Source: Bacteroidetes bacterium GWF2_33_38
GTDB lineage: Bacteria > Bacteroidota > Bacteroidia > Bacteroidales > GWF2-33-38
Assembly (NCBI GenBank): GCA_001769505.1
Contig: MEOF01000065.1
Coordinates: forward strand, 1-64,000
Direction: 5' to 3'
DNA: 64,000 nucleotides
The position numbers and the translations under genes are program-made. The notes below the pieces were generated by a model. That model did not search any database. It saw nothing but the letters and a program-made list of their open reading frames with translations, and was not told where the DNA came from. How positions within the stretch are numbered: the first letter of the stretch is position 1; each line of letters opens with the position of its first letter. This document shows, in pieces, positions 37,086-47,394 of this stretch.

Positions 37086-38921
37086 ATGAAAAAACTATTC
37101 AGAAAATTTGCTTTTATTGTTTTATTTATTCAGTTTTTAACTGTAAACAATACATTTTCACAAACAAATTTGAGTGATACAATTAAACTTCAAGAAGTAA
37201 TAGTTACAGGTTCAAAAATTGAAACTTCGCGAAAGCTTGTACCAATATCTGTTTCACAAATTTCACGTCAAAATATTGAAAATAGCGGACAAATAAATAT
37301 TTTACCTGCATTGAATTCTTACGCTCCTGGAATTTTCGTAACCGAAAGAAATTTGCTTGGTTTTGGAGTTTCAACTGGTGGTTCTGGCTCAATTAGTATT
37401 CGTGGAGTTGGCGGTTCGCCAAACACCGATGTTTTGGTTTTAATTGATGGTCATCCACAATATCAAGGAATTTTTGGTCATCCGCTTCCTGATGCTTATG
37501 TTGCTTCCGATGTCGAAAAAGTTGAAATTATTCGCGGTCCGGCATCAATTCTTTATGGTTCAAATGCAATGGCTGGCGTAATAAATATTATTACTAAAAA
37601 ACAAAAGGAAGATGGTTTGAATGTGAATTTAGGAGCTTCTTATGGTTCGTATAACACGCAAAAATATTATGGAACAATTGGTTACAAAAAAAATAAGTTC
37701 AGCATTTTTGCTTCAGTAAATCACGATTATACCGATGGAATTCGTGATAGCACCGATTTTGAAATTTCAAATGCTTACACAAAAGTTGGTTACGAAATAA
37801 ATAAACATTTTGATGTTTTTGCAGATTTTAGCATTGCAAAATTCAACGCAAACGACAATGGTCCGGAATTTAAACCCGCTTCTTTTAATATTGATATTAC
37901 TCGAGGAAAAACCTCATTTTCACTTGATAATAAATTCGAAAAATCGGAAGGTTCGTTTAAATTTTATCACAATTTTGGAACTCACGATTTGTCAGATGGT
38001 TGGCATTCTACCGACAGAAATAGCGGTTTAATGCTTTATCAAACTTACAAATTATTTAAAAATAATAACATCACAATTGGTTCAGATTTTAAACAATATG
38101 GAGGAATTGCAAATGGAGGAAAAGCAAAAGATACTTTGTTAACTATTAATGAATTAGCATTTTATGCTTATGCTCAACAAACATTTTTCAAAAAACTAAC
38201 TTTTAGTACTGGTTTGCGATTAGAAAATAATACAAATTATGGAAACGAACTTATTCCTTTGGCTGGAATTTCATACAATCCAACAAAAAACACAACTCTA
38301 AAAACTTCAATTTCAAAAGGTTTCAGAAGTCCAACAATTATGGAAATGTATTTATATGCACCAAATCCTGACTTAAAACCTGAAGAAATGATAAGTTACG
38401 AAATTAGTTGTTTGCAAACATTTTTCGATTATAAATTGAGTTTAGAATTAACTGCTTATAGAGCCGAAGGCAAAAATTTAATTCAAGTTGCGGGTCAATA
38501 TCCAAACGTAAAAAGAGAAAATGTTGGAAGTTTTACAAATCAAGGAATTGAATTTTCGGCAAAATATAGAATTACAAAAGATTTATATGTAAATGCAAAT
38601 TATTCATATCTAAATACCGAAAAACCTATAATTGCAGCTCCAAAACAACAAATAAATTTAAGCGTAAATTACACTTATAAAATTTGTAATATTAATGTTT
38701 CGGTTCAACATATTGATAAACTTTACACTTCAGTAAGTCCCGAAATTTCACAAAATTACACATTATTAAATGCAAGATTTAATGTAAAACCATTGAAAAA
38801 AATGAAAGATTTTCAAGTTTTTGTTGTTGGAAATAATTTATTGAACCAAAAATATGAAATAAATTATGGCTATCCAATGGCTGGATTTAACTTAGCAGGC
38901 GGTTTCAATATTAAATTTTAA
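37086..38921 (+). CDS. TonB-dependent outer-membrane receptor
   Basis: LQEVIVTGSKIETSRKLVPISVSQISRQNIE plug, GPASILYGSNAMAGVINIITKK, C-terminal barrel NLAGGFNIKF. Confidence 0.95.
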   Translation: MKKLFRKFAFIVLFIQFLTVNNTFSQTNLSDTIKLQEVIVTGSKIETSRKLVPISVSQISRQNIENSGQINILPALNSYAPGIFVTERNLLGFGVSTGGSGSISIRGVGGSPNTDVLVLIDGHPQYQGIFGHPLPDAYVASDVEKVEIIRGPASILYGSNAMAGVINIITKKQKEDGLNVNLGASYGSYNTQKYYGTIGYKKNKFSIFASVNHDYTDGIRDSTDFEISNAYTKVGYEINKHFDVFADFSIAKFNANDNGPEFKPASFNIDITRGKTSFSLDNKFEKSEGSFKFYHNFGTHDLSDGWHSTDRNSGLMLYQTYKLFKNNNITIGSDFKQYGGIANGGKAKDTLLTINELAFYAYAQQTFFKKLTFSTGLRLENNTNYGNELIPLAGISYNPTKNTTLKTSISKGFRSPTIMEMYLYAPNPDLKPEEMISYEISCLQTFFDYKLSLELTAYRAEGKNLIQVAGQYPNVKRENVGSFTNQGIEFSAKYRITKDLYVNANYSYLNTEKPIIAAPKQQINLSVNYTYKICNINVSVQHIDKLYTSVSPEISQNYTLLNARFNVKPLKKMKDFQVFVVGNNLLNQKYEINYGYPMAGFNLAGGFNIKF

Positions 38922-38924
38922 ATT

Positions 38925-40367
38925 ATGCGAAAAATTATTTTACTTCTAATTGTAATTGTTTTATTATTTCAAAATCAAACATTTGCACATTCGGGAAAAC
39001 CTCAATATAATATAATTATTGATACTGATGGAGCAATTGACGATTTTAGAGCAATTTCAATGTTGCTTGCTAGCGACGAGATTCGTGTTTTGGCAATAAC
39101 TTGTTCGCAAGGAAGTTTAGAACCAATTTCAAATGCGAATAAAGTAAAATCCTTATTGTCTGCATTTTACAACGAAGGAATTCCTTTAGGAATTGGCGAA
39201 AAAACAAATTATCCTTTGCCTGAATGGAATAAATTTTCAGAAAAAATAATTTGGGGAAATGAAATTGAAAATTCGCAAAATTTTGAAAATTCAACCGATT
39301 TATTAAATCGAATTTCAAAAAATTATCCTTCAAAAATTACTTTAATTGCTTTAGGCTCGTTGAAAACTTATGCCGATTGGGTTAAGAATAATCCTGAAAA
39401 TTTGCAAAAAATTGATCATATAATTTGGTACAATAATCACGAAAAAGAAAAAGGTTTTAATTATATTATTGATACTGCGAGTTACAATTTTATTGTAAAA
39501 TCGAATATTGAAATGGATATTGTTTCCGAAAATCGTAACGATTTGATTTGCAATGCGGAATATTTGAATTATTTAAAAAATTCAAGCTCAATTTATGCAA
39601 AACAAATTTATAAAGTTCACCATCAAACCGCTGTTTCAGAAAAAGTTAATGAAAATCATTTAACACTTTGGGACGATTTAATCCCCTTGTCTCTTTCGGT
39701 AAATTTATTTTTCATTACAGAGCAACGTGGTAATTTACATTATGTTACTGTGGATAATTCAATACCCAAAACTCTAATTTACGAAAGCATTTCAACACTT
39801 TTAGCATCTGGAATTTCAACAAATAATAGAATTTTTAGTTCGTTCCCAATTGATACAACTTTATACAAAAAAGAATTCGCAGAAATGCTAAAACCCACAA
39901 TTGAAAAATTTGGCGAAATTGAATGGAAAGCCATAACAATGACAAACGAAATTCACGGACACACAGGAATTTACTCAATTATTGGAGCAAAAATGGGCGT
40001 TCGTGCTTGCGAATATTTTAATGTTGGAGTTAATAATTTAAATGTTACAACTTTTTCGGGAAATAAACCTCCCTTAAGTTGCTTAAACGATGGAATTCAA
40101 ATTAGTACAGGTGCAACAATCGGACAAGGATTAATCACAATTTCGGATAGTTTAATTCAAATTCCGACTGTAATTTTTGAGTTTAACAATCAAAAAGTAA
40201 AAATTTCACTCAAATCTGAAATTTCAAAACAAATGCAAGCAGATATAATATTTGGTGTGAAAACATACGGAATGACCGAAGAATATTGGAAATATATTGA
40301 AGTCTTAGCAATAAAATATTGGTGCAATTTTGATCGACACGAAATATTTGATATTGAACGTGTTTAA
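38925..40367 (+). CDS. Secreted fusion: nucleoside-hydrolase-like domain + FmdE-like domain
   Basis: Signal peptide; YNIIIDTDGAIDDFRAISMLLAS (IunH-type Asp motif); C-terminal EIHGHTGIYSIIGAKMGVRACEYF...LSCLNDGIQISTGATIGQGLI (FmdE-like). Confidence 0.75.
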   Translation: MRKIILLLIVIVLLFQNQTFAHSGKPQYNIIIDTDGAIDDFRAISMLLASDEIRVLAITCSQGSLEPISNANKVKSLLSAFYNEGIPLGIGEKTNYPLPEWNKFSEKIIWGNEIENSQNFENSTDLLNRISKNYPSKITLIALGSLKTYADWVKNNPENLQKIDHIIWYNNHEKEKGFNYIIDTASYNFIVKSNIEMDIVSENRNDLICNAEYLNYLKNSSSIYAKQIYKVHHQTAVSEKVNENHLTLWDDLIPLSLSVNLFFITEQRGNLHYVTVDNSIPKTLIYESISTLLASGISTNNRIFSSFPIDTTLYKKEFAEMLKPTIEKFGEIEWKAITMTNEIHGHTGIYSIIGAKMGVRACEYFNVGVNNLNVTTFSGNKPPLSCLNDGIQISTGATIGQGLITISDSLIQIPTVIFEFNNQKVKISLKSEISKQMQADIIFGVKTYGMTEEYWKYIEVLAIKYWCNFDRHEIFDIERV

Positions 40368-40687
40368 AGTTCTAAAGATAAGTGATTTAGGTTTTTCGTT
40401 GTTATAAATCATCATCAAATAATTTTTACTACCATAATTTTATTTTTGACATTTGTATTTCCCCTTTTGACAACTTAAATAATATATTCAGCTACTTTCA
40501 AAAACCCTCAAAATAAGTACATATACTTAGCATTTTTAGTATAAAAACTAAAACGAATCATGTTTTTATAAAATATTTTTGTCATCGTTAAAATGATTTA
40601 TTGTGAAACTCAAAATTACCACTCTTTGTGGGTATATAAATTTCGCTAATTTCATTTATATATGATAACCTTTTCAAAATATTAATA

Positions 40688-41953
40688 ATGAATAAAAATA
40701 TAAGAAACATAATTGCACTTTCAATTATTATTTTGATTAGCAATACATTAAAAGCACAATTTAAAATTGATGCACAGTTAAGAAACCGAGCTGAATTTTA
40801 CGATGGATACAAGAAATTGGCTGTTGAAGATTCAAAACCAGTAATTTACAACACTCAACGCACACGATTAACATTATCATATGAAACTAAAAATTTGAAA
40901 TTAAAATTCACGCCACAAGATGTGAGAATTTGGGGCGACGAAAAAACAAATACGTTTTCGGGAAATAATGGCGATGATGCTTCGATAGATTTTTACGAAG
41001 CTTTTGCTGAAATTAAATTGAATCATTTTTCTTGGCTTTCGGTTGGTCGTCAAGAATTGGTGTTCGATAATCAAAGCTTGTTTTCAAACGCAAATTGGAA
41101 TCAAAGTGGAAATTCATCCGACGCAATCATTTATAAACTCGACACAGCAGGGTGGAATATCCAAGTTGTTGGTTCGTGGAATACTTTAACTACGGCAAAT
41201 AATTTATACAGCACAACAAAATATAAATCCTTAAATATCTTTTGGTTAAACCGAAAATTTAACGATAATTTGAGTGCATCCATCATTCATACAGCATCGG
41301 GAGTTACCGAGACAGATACAACTGAAAATATAAAATTCCGTCAAACCACAGGATTTTATGTTGGCTACAAAAAAGATAACATAACAGCTTTTGTTGATGC
41401 GTATTATCAATTTGGAAAAAGTCAAAAAGATTTGCCCGTTAGTGCAATTATGTTTGATGTAGAATTTGCATATAAAATTAAATTTTTCACACCATCAATT
41501 GGTTTAAGTTACCTTTCGGGGAATACAAAAGCAGGAACAGATTTAAAATCCGATAATTTATTCGATCCGTTGTATCGATCTCGTCACGGATATTTTGGCG
41601 GAATGGATTATTTTACAAAATTCGCATCTGAAACCAAACAAGGTGGTTTAGATAATTCGTATATTGGTTTAGATTTTAAATTGAACAAAAAACTAAGTGT
41701 GAAAAATACATTTCATTATTTTCTCTTAGCTCAAACCAATGCCAACACTCCAACAGAGAAGTTCTTGGGTTACGAAAACGATTTGGTTTGCAAATATAAA
41801 TTCAACGATTGGGGCGTTTTTGAAGTTGGATATTTATTTTACATTCCAAGCGAAAGTTTGAAAACAATTCAAGCTGTTACTAACGATAAATTTTCGCAAT
41901 TTGCTTATTTACAGTTAACGTTAACGCCTAATTTGTTCAAACAATCGAAATAA
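40688..41953 (+). CDS. Alginate-export-type outer-membrane porin
   Basis: Signal peptide; RNRAEFYDGYKKL...NTQRTRLTLSYETKNLKLKFTPQDVRIWGDE...SVGRQELVFDNQSLFSNANWNQSG. Confidence 0.8.
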   Translation: MNKNIRNIIALSIIILISNTLKAQFKIDAQLRNRAEFYDGYKKLAVEDSKPVIYNTQRTRLTLSYETKNLKLKFTPQDVRIWGDEKTNTFSGNNGDDASIDFYEAFAEIKLNHFSWLSVGRQELVFDNQSLFSNANWNQSGNSSDAIIYKLDTAGWNIQVVGSWNTLTTANNLYSTTKYKSLNIFWLNRKFNDNLSASIIHTASGVTETDTTENIKFRQTTGFYVGYKKDNITAFVDAYYQFGKSQKDLPVSAIMFDVEFAYKIKFFTPSIGLSYLSGNTKAGTDLKSDNLFDPLYRSRHGYFGGMDYFTKFASETKQGGLDNSYIGLDFKLNKKLSVKNTFHYFLLAQTNANTPTEKFLGYENDLVCKYKFNDWGVFEVGYLFYIPSESLKTIQAVTNDKFSQFAYLQLTLTPNLFKQSK

Positions 41954-42082
41954 CATAAAGTCTACAAACTACTCGACATTGCCAATTTTCGTTATATCGT
42001 AATTTTATTCTTTTTAATATTTAATTATCTTTACTCGCAAATTACAATAGTTGAATGAAGTAGGTTTAAAAAAATTTATAAG

Positions 42083-42691
42083 ATGAAAAAAGGTTTAATT
42101 ATTTTGAATGTGGTTTTGTTAATTGCAGTTGCAGTATTGTTTTATTTTCATTTTTCTTCGCATTCGTGTGGAAAACCAAGTGAGAAGCCTAACAATACGT
42201 TGAATGCAGAAAATACAAGTGAGCAAATAGCTTATATTAACACCGATTCGTTGCTATTGAAATACAATTATTACAATTTTCTGAAAGATAGTATTTTAGG
42301 CGTTCAAAAAAATCTTGAAAATGAATTGCAAAAGAAAAATTCAAAGTTTGAACAAGATGTAGCTGAATTTCAACGTAAAGTGCAGTTGAATAGCTTTATT
42401 TCGCAAGAAAGTGCTCAACAGCAAGAACAGGAGATATATCGCAAACAGCAAGAATTGATGACATTAAAAGAGAATATGACAATGCAGTTGGCTGTTTTAG
42501 AGCAGAATATGAATTTGCAGCTTTACGATTCTGTGGTAAATTTTTTAAAAATTTATAATGCCGACAATAAGTATAAATATATTTTAAACAATACCTATGG
42601 AGGAACTCTATTGTATGCAGCACAAGCCGATAATATTACCGATACAGTTTCTTCAATGTTGAACGAACGCTACAAAAAAAATCAGGAGTAG
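42083..42691 (+). CDS. OmpH/Skp-family periplasmic chaperone-like protein
   Basis: IAYINTDSLLLKYNYYNFLKDSILGVQKNLENELQKKNSKFEQDVAEFQRKVQLN. Confidence 0.85.
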   Translation: MKKGLIILNVVLLIAVAVLFYFHFSSHSCGKPSEKPNNTLNAENTSEQIAYINTDSLLLKYNYYNFLKDSILGVQKNLENELQKKNSKFEQDVAEFQRKVQLNSFISQESAQQQEQEIYRKQQELMTLKENMTMQLAVLEQNMNLQLYDSVVNFLKIYNADNKYKYILNNTYGGTLLYAAQADNITDTVSSMLNERYKKNQE

Positions 42692-42694
42692 CAC

Positions 42695-43963
42695 ATGAGT
42701 TTTGCTGATTTTTACCTCGAAAGGTATTCAACGAAACCTCAATACATAAAATCCAAACCGAATGACGATTTAAAAATAATCGTTATTATTCCGTGCTTCA
42801 ACGAAGCAGACTTACTTCGCAGTTTAGATTCTTTGTTCTGTTGCATTCGAATAACTTCATCAGTTGAGGTTATCGTTCATGTAAATTCGGGGGAACATTC
42901 AGGTGTTGATATTAAACGTCAGAATATCAAGAGTTTTAATGATGCTCAGCAATGGATTTCGGAACACGAAGACGAATTATTGAAATATCATTTGATTTTT
43001 ACCGATGATTTACCACTAAAAGATGCAGGTGTTGGTTTAGCTCGAAAAATAGCAATGGACGAGGCTGTTCGTCGTTTTAATGAACGAGATAAGCCCAATG
43101 GAATAATTGTTTCTTTCGATGCAGACGCTCTAGTTGCTGAAAATTATTTGATTGAAATTGAAAAGGCTTTTGACGAAAAAAAAGTTATTGCTGGAGCAAT
43201 ATATTTTCAACATCCAATTGCTGGCGATGATTTCGATGAATTTACATACTCAAAAATTATTCAATACGAGTTGTATTTGAGATATTATTATCAGGCGTTA
43301 AAATACATTGGATACCCAAATGTTATTCACACGGTTGGGTCGTCGTTTGCCGTAAATGCCGAAACGTATTGCAAACTGGGAGGAATGAATCGGAAAAAAG
43401 CAGGTGAGGATTTTTATTTTTTGCAAAAAGTAGTAGGAGTGGGTAGGGTTGTCGAAATAAATACTACATGTGTAATTCCTTCGCCAAGACCTTCTGATAG
43501 AGTCCCTTTTGGAACCGGTGCTGCCATTATGAAATGGACAGACGAGTCTGAATCGAATTATTTTACCTACAATCTTCAATCGTTTTTAGAATTAAAAAAA
43601 TTAATTAATTGTGTCGATAAGTTGTATCGGATTGAGGAAATCGAAATACAAAAGATTCTAAATACTTTTCATGTTGGATTAAGAGATTTTTTAATATTAA
43701 ATCAATTTCTTGAAAATATAAAAGAAATCAATACGAATTCAGCGGATTTGGTTTCGTTTACAAAGCGATTTTTTAATTGGTTTAACATGTTTAAAGTGTT
43801 GAAATTTATGAATTATTTGGCACAAGAACATCTTAAACACGAAGCTGTTGCAAATTCTGCAATAGAATTGTTAAAACTTAAAGGATGTGATACAAAGGGG
43901 CTTAATTCAAATAAAGGTGTTTTGGATTTTTATCGAAAGTTGGAAATAAACGGAGTAAATTAA
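42695..43963 (+). CDS. Glycosyltransferase family 2
   Basis: LKIIVIIPCFNEADLLRSLDSL...IIVSFDADALVAENYLIEIEKAF...GEDFYFLQKV. Confidence 0.88.
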   Translation: MSFADFYLERYSTKPQYIKSKPNDDLKIIVIIPCFNEADLLRSLDSLFCCIRITSSVEVIVHVNSGEHSGVDIKRQNIKSFNDAQQWISEHEDELLKYHLIFTDDLPLKDAGVGLARKIAMDEAVRRFNERDKPNGIIVSFDADALVAENYLIEIEKAFDEKKVIAGAIYFQHPIAGDDFDEFTYSKIIQYELYLRYYYQALKYIGYPNVIHTVGSSFAVNAETYCKLGGMNRKKAGEDFYFLQKVVGVGRVVEINTTCVIPSPRPSDRVPFGTGAAIMKWTDESESNYFTYNLQSFLELKKLINCVDKLYRIEEIEIQKILNTFHVGLRDFLILNQFLENIKEINTNSADLVSFTKRFFNWFNMFKVLKFMNYLAQEHLKHEAVANSAIELLKLKGCDTKGLNSNKGVLDFYRKLEINGVN

Positions 43964-46900
43964 ATCTCAAAGCCAACAATCAACACATCGTCAACTTGTT
44001 CGTGAACCATGCCAGCATCGTTGTGATACGACATCCAATCAACGAGCGTTTTATCTAATATTTCTTTTTGCTCAGTCATGGTTTTATTCGATGATTTCAG
44101 TAATAATTCTTTCAAGTTGTGATACTTAAATTTTTTACCTTTTTCTCCGCCAAATTGGTCAGCAAAACCATCGGAGAACGCATAAAATCGATCTCCTGAT
44201 TCTACATTTATGATGTGATTTGTAAATTCTGCATTTTCTGAATAATGGATGCCAATTGGCATTTTATCTCCTTTGATTTCGTGGAGCTGAAAGTTAAAAG
44301 TAGAAAGTTCATCAAGTTTAGTATTTTCTTCATTTTTAACTTTTCTCTTTTCTTTTTTCACTATGTAAATAGGGTTGTTTGCTCCTGCAAAATGAATCAC
44401 TTTTTGTTCTTTATCATAAACGCACAAAGCTATATCCATTCCATCTTTCGATGAGCCTGAAGCATCGGTTTGGTGAAGCGATTTTATAACCAGATTTCTT
44501 AAATCGTTGAGCAAATTGGCAGCATTGCTAATACTGTTGTTTGAAACAATTTCGGTTAAAAATGCAATTCCAAGCATGCTCATAAAACCTCCGGGCACAC
44601 CATGTCCGGTACAATCTACAGCGGCAACAATGGTTTTGTTATCTTTTTCAAAAAACCAATAAAAATCACCACTTACGATGTCTTTAGGTTTAAATAATAT
44701 AAAATTGTCGGAATAAACTTTTGAAATAATACTCACTGGTGGCAAAATTGCTTGTTGAATCAAACTTGCATAATTGATGCTGTCAACAATTTCTTGTTTT
44801 TGTTCAACAATCATATCTCGTTGAGCTTCAATCTCATCTCGCTGAGCTTCGATTTCTTCATTTTGTTGTAAAATCGACTCATTTTGACGTAAAACTTGAT
44901 CTCGTTGTGCTTCAATTTCGTCTCGTTGAGCAGAGATTTCTTCTTTTTGTTGCATTATTTCCTCGTTGCGTTGACGAAGTTCTTTGGTTCTTTGTGTAAC
45001 GATGGATTCTAGTTTCAAGTTTGCCACTCTAAGTCTATACGAATTTAATCGCATTGCAACATAAAGTGTTAAGCTAAAACCAATAATATAAAGAGCATAA
45101 GCCCAATATGTTCGATACCATGGCGGAAGAATCGTAAATTTATACTCGGCAATTTTACTTTCGTTGCCATACACGTCAAGACCTTTTACTTTAAAAATAT
45201 ACTCCCCTTCAGGAAGGTTTGTGAATTCTTTTTTGTTTTCATACGTCCAATCTGACCACTCGCTGTCGTATCCATATAAATAGAACTTAAACATATTGAG
45301 TTCTTCGTTGTTGAACGATGCTAACGCAAAATCGAAAATAAATGCATTGTGATAATACTCAAATTCGTTTATCAATTTTAGTGGCTGTGCATATGAAACA
45401 TACATGCTATCGTCGTAATATGCTCCATAAAAGATGGTATCTTTCAACGCTGAAATGCTTGTTATTATAGCAAATAAACTATCTTGTGCTACGGTTTTTT
45501 TAGTTTCGTCGTAGTGAAAAATTCCATCGGTTCCTCCAATCCAGCAAGCATTTTCTGTCGAAAATATTCTGTAAATATCATTAACATTCATTTTTCTAAA
45601 AGGATAATCGAACCAGATTGCAGAATCTGATGTTTGGTAAGAGTATCCTACCGTTTTCCCTTGTAATGCCCAAAGTCTTTGTTGTTTGTCAAATGAAATT
45701 ACATAAGTATTTTTTTGACCATTATGAAGAGTGTTTGCAAAATCAGTGGCAGGAATAAAACAATCGGTTTTATTATCGTATTTTTTTAAGCCCTTTCTTG
45801 TTCCGACAATAATTTCTCCATTTATATTTGTTATTTCAGTTATCCCTGTCGGAATTCCTTTTGTTGAGTCGTAATAAGCTAAAGTTGCCTCAAAAGTTTT
45901 AGAATTAATAATTTCAAATCGCATGATTCCGCTATTTACGGTACTTGTCCAAATTGTATTTGAATCTTGTTCAGCAATGTAATACACATCTTCAATTCCG
46001 CCTTCATAAATTTTATGCCAATTCCATTTTCCATTTTCTTTTACAATTGCATAAAGTAAGCCAGAGCCACCTACAAATGCCGTGTTTTTATGAAAAACTG
46101 AAGCTTCAACACACATTTCATTTTTGTTATAAAAAACATGATTTTTTTTATCCCCATCCCAAGAGTAAACGCCTCCGGCTCCAACAACTAATATTTCATT
46201 ATTTACTTTTGTCATTCCATAATACTGTTCGTTAAAACCCGTAACAAGTTCAAATTTTGCAGGTTCGAAAGACATATTTTTAAATTCAGCATTTTTAAAA
46301 CGATAAACACCCCCGATTACTGCGGCATAAAGTACAGAATCGATTAATTCAATGTCTTGGACAATTCCGGCTAATCCGGTTCTTTTATCGAATTGAGTTA
46401 AGGGACTGGAAAAATCAACTCTGCTCAATCCATTACCCAGCATACTCCAAACGCCTCCTTGTTGGTCTTCAAACAATGCATACACATTGTTTCCAAGCAA
46501 GCCCGACTGCTCACTTACAACATTTTTAATATTCCCTTTTTTATCAATTAAAATAATGCCTCCCGCAAGAGTTGCAAAAGCATATGTGCTATCTTTAAGC
46601 ATAATCCCCTTGTAAAACTGTAAATCTCGTAATAGTGATTCTGCTTGGGTTTCAAAATGCTGAGCTGGATTTTTGTGATCAAATAAAAAGCAACCACGTT
46701 CTCGAGTTACAAAGAGCAAATGATTATTATCATATGGAAATATGCCACGTAAATCGCCAAACGAATTTCCTTTAGGTGGAAGATTTAAGGTGTCGTTATC
46801 TTCAATTAGAAGCCCTAGGTCGAAGTCTTGAACAAAAAATTGGTTGTCAACCATAAATGCAGTAAAAAAACTTGATTTGGGATAATAAACCCTAACCGTT

Positions 46901-47364
46901 TTATTTTTGATCCGAATTATTTTCTCAGGGGTAACAAAATAAATACCATTGGAACTTGTATATACATGCCAAACATAGGTAAATCCTTTGTGTTTTTCGG
47001 GTATTAAATAAGTAAGGTCGTAAAAACGAGTTAGTCCCATCGAATCAGCTGCAATATATCCAATTTCGTTTTCGCCTCCAACATAAATTCGTCCTTTATT
47101 ATCTTTTCCCAGCGACAAAATAGTCGAACCATTATCGGTATAAAAACGTCGCCATGTTTTCCCGTTGTATTCTAAAATTCCTTTCCCATTTCCAAAATAC
47201 ATGACTCCGCGATTATCTTGCTCCGCAGTCCAATTTTGTGAGTAACCTTTATATTTTTCGGGCGGATAATTCTGAATAAAGGGAATTCCTTGTTGTTGTG
47301 CTTCTGCAACAATAGAAAAAAGGGAAAATATAATAAATATGACTTCTATGCGAATTCTCATCAT
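43960..47364 (-). CDS. Two-component-regulator propeller / Y_Y_Y domain sensor with SpoIIE phosphatase
   Basis: Propeller blades, YYY domain (FAYGYDSEWSDWTYENKKEFTNLPEGEYIFKVKG-like), coiled coil QRDEIEAQRD repeats, SGDFYWFFEKDNKTIVAAVDCTGHGVPGGFMSMLG. Confidence 0.92.
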   Translation of the reverse strand: MMRIRIEVIFIIFSLFSIVAEAQQQGIPFIQNYPPEKYKGYSQNWTAEQDNRGVMYFGNGKGILEYNGKTWRRFYTDNGSTILSLGKDNKGRIYVGGENEIGYIAADSMGLTRFYDLTYLIPEKHKGFTYVWHVYTSSNGIYFVTPEKIIRIKNKTVRVYYPKSSFFTAFMVDNQFFVQDFDLGLLIEDNDTLNLPPKGNSFGDLRGIFPYDNNHLLFVTRERGCFLFDHKNPAQHFETQAESLLRDLQFYKGIMLKDSTYAFATLAGGIILIDKKGNIKNVVSEQSGLLGNNVYALFEDQQGGVWSMLGNGLSRVDFSSPLTQFDKRTGLAGIVQDIELIDSVLYAAVIGGVYRFKNAEFKNMSFEPAKFELVTGFNEQYYGMTKVNNEILVVGAGGVYSWDGDKKNHVFYNKNEMCVEASVFHKNTAFVGGSGLLYAIVKENGKWNWHKIYEGGIEDVYYIAEQDSNTIWTSTVNSGIMRFEIINSKTFEATLAYYDSTKGIPTGITEITNINGEIIVGTRKGLKKYDNKTDCFIPATDFANTLHNGQKNTYVISFDKQQRLWALQGKTVGYSYQTSDSAIWFDYPFRKMNVNDIYRIFSTENACWIGGTDGIFHYDETKKTVAQDSLFAIITSISALKDTIFYGAYYDDSMYVSYAQPLKLINEFEYYHNAFIFDFALASFNNEELNMFKFYLYGYDSEWSDWTYENKKEFTNLPEGEYIFKVKGLDVYGNESKIAEYKFTILPPWYRTYWAYALYIIGFSLTLYVAMRLNSYRLRVANLKLESIVTQRTKELRQRNEEIMQQKEEISAQRDEIEAQRDQVLRQNESILQQNEEIEAQRDEIEAQRDMIVEQKQEIVDSINYASLIQQAILPPVSIISKVYSDNFILFKPKDIVSGDFYWFFEKDNKTIVAAVDCTGHGVPGGFMSMLGIAFLTEIVSNNSISNAANLLNDLRNLVIKSLHQTDASGSSKDGMDIALCVYDKEQKVIHFAGANNPIYIVKKEKRKVKNEENTKLDELSTFNFQLHEIKGDKMPIGIHYSENAEFTNHIINVESGDRFYAFSDGFADQFGGEKGKKFKYHNLKELLLKSSNKTMTEQKEILDKTLVDWMSYHNDAGMVHEQVDDVLIVGFEI

Positions 47365-47394
47365 TACATAAAGGTAATTGTTTTTTTATAGAAT

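Noticed and set aside
40620-40640. TACCACtctttGTGGGTA hairpin before the alginate-export porin
   Set aside because: Imperfect, short stem without a related second copy close enough to argue function.
44820-44990. Repeated QRDEIEAQRD codon pattern in the SpoIIE sensor
   Set aside because: Coiled-coil heptads are normal in this Bacteroidota sensor family.
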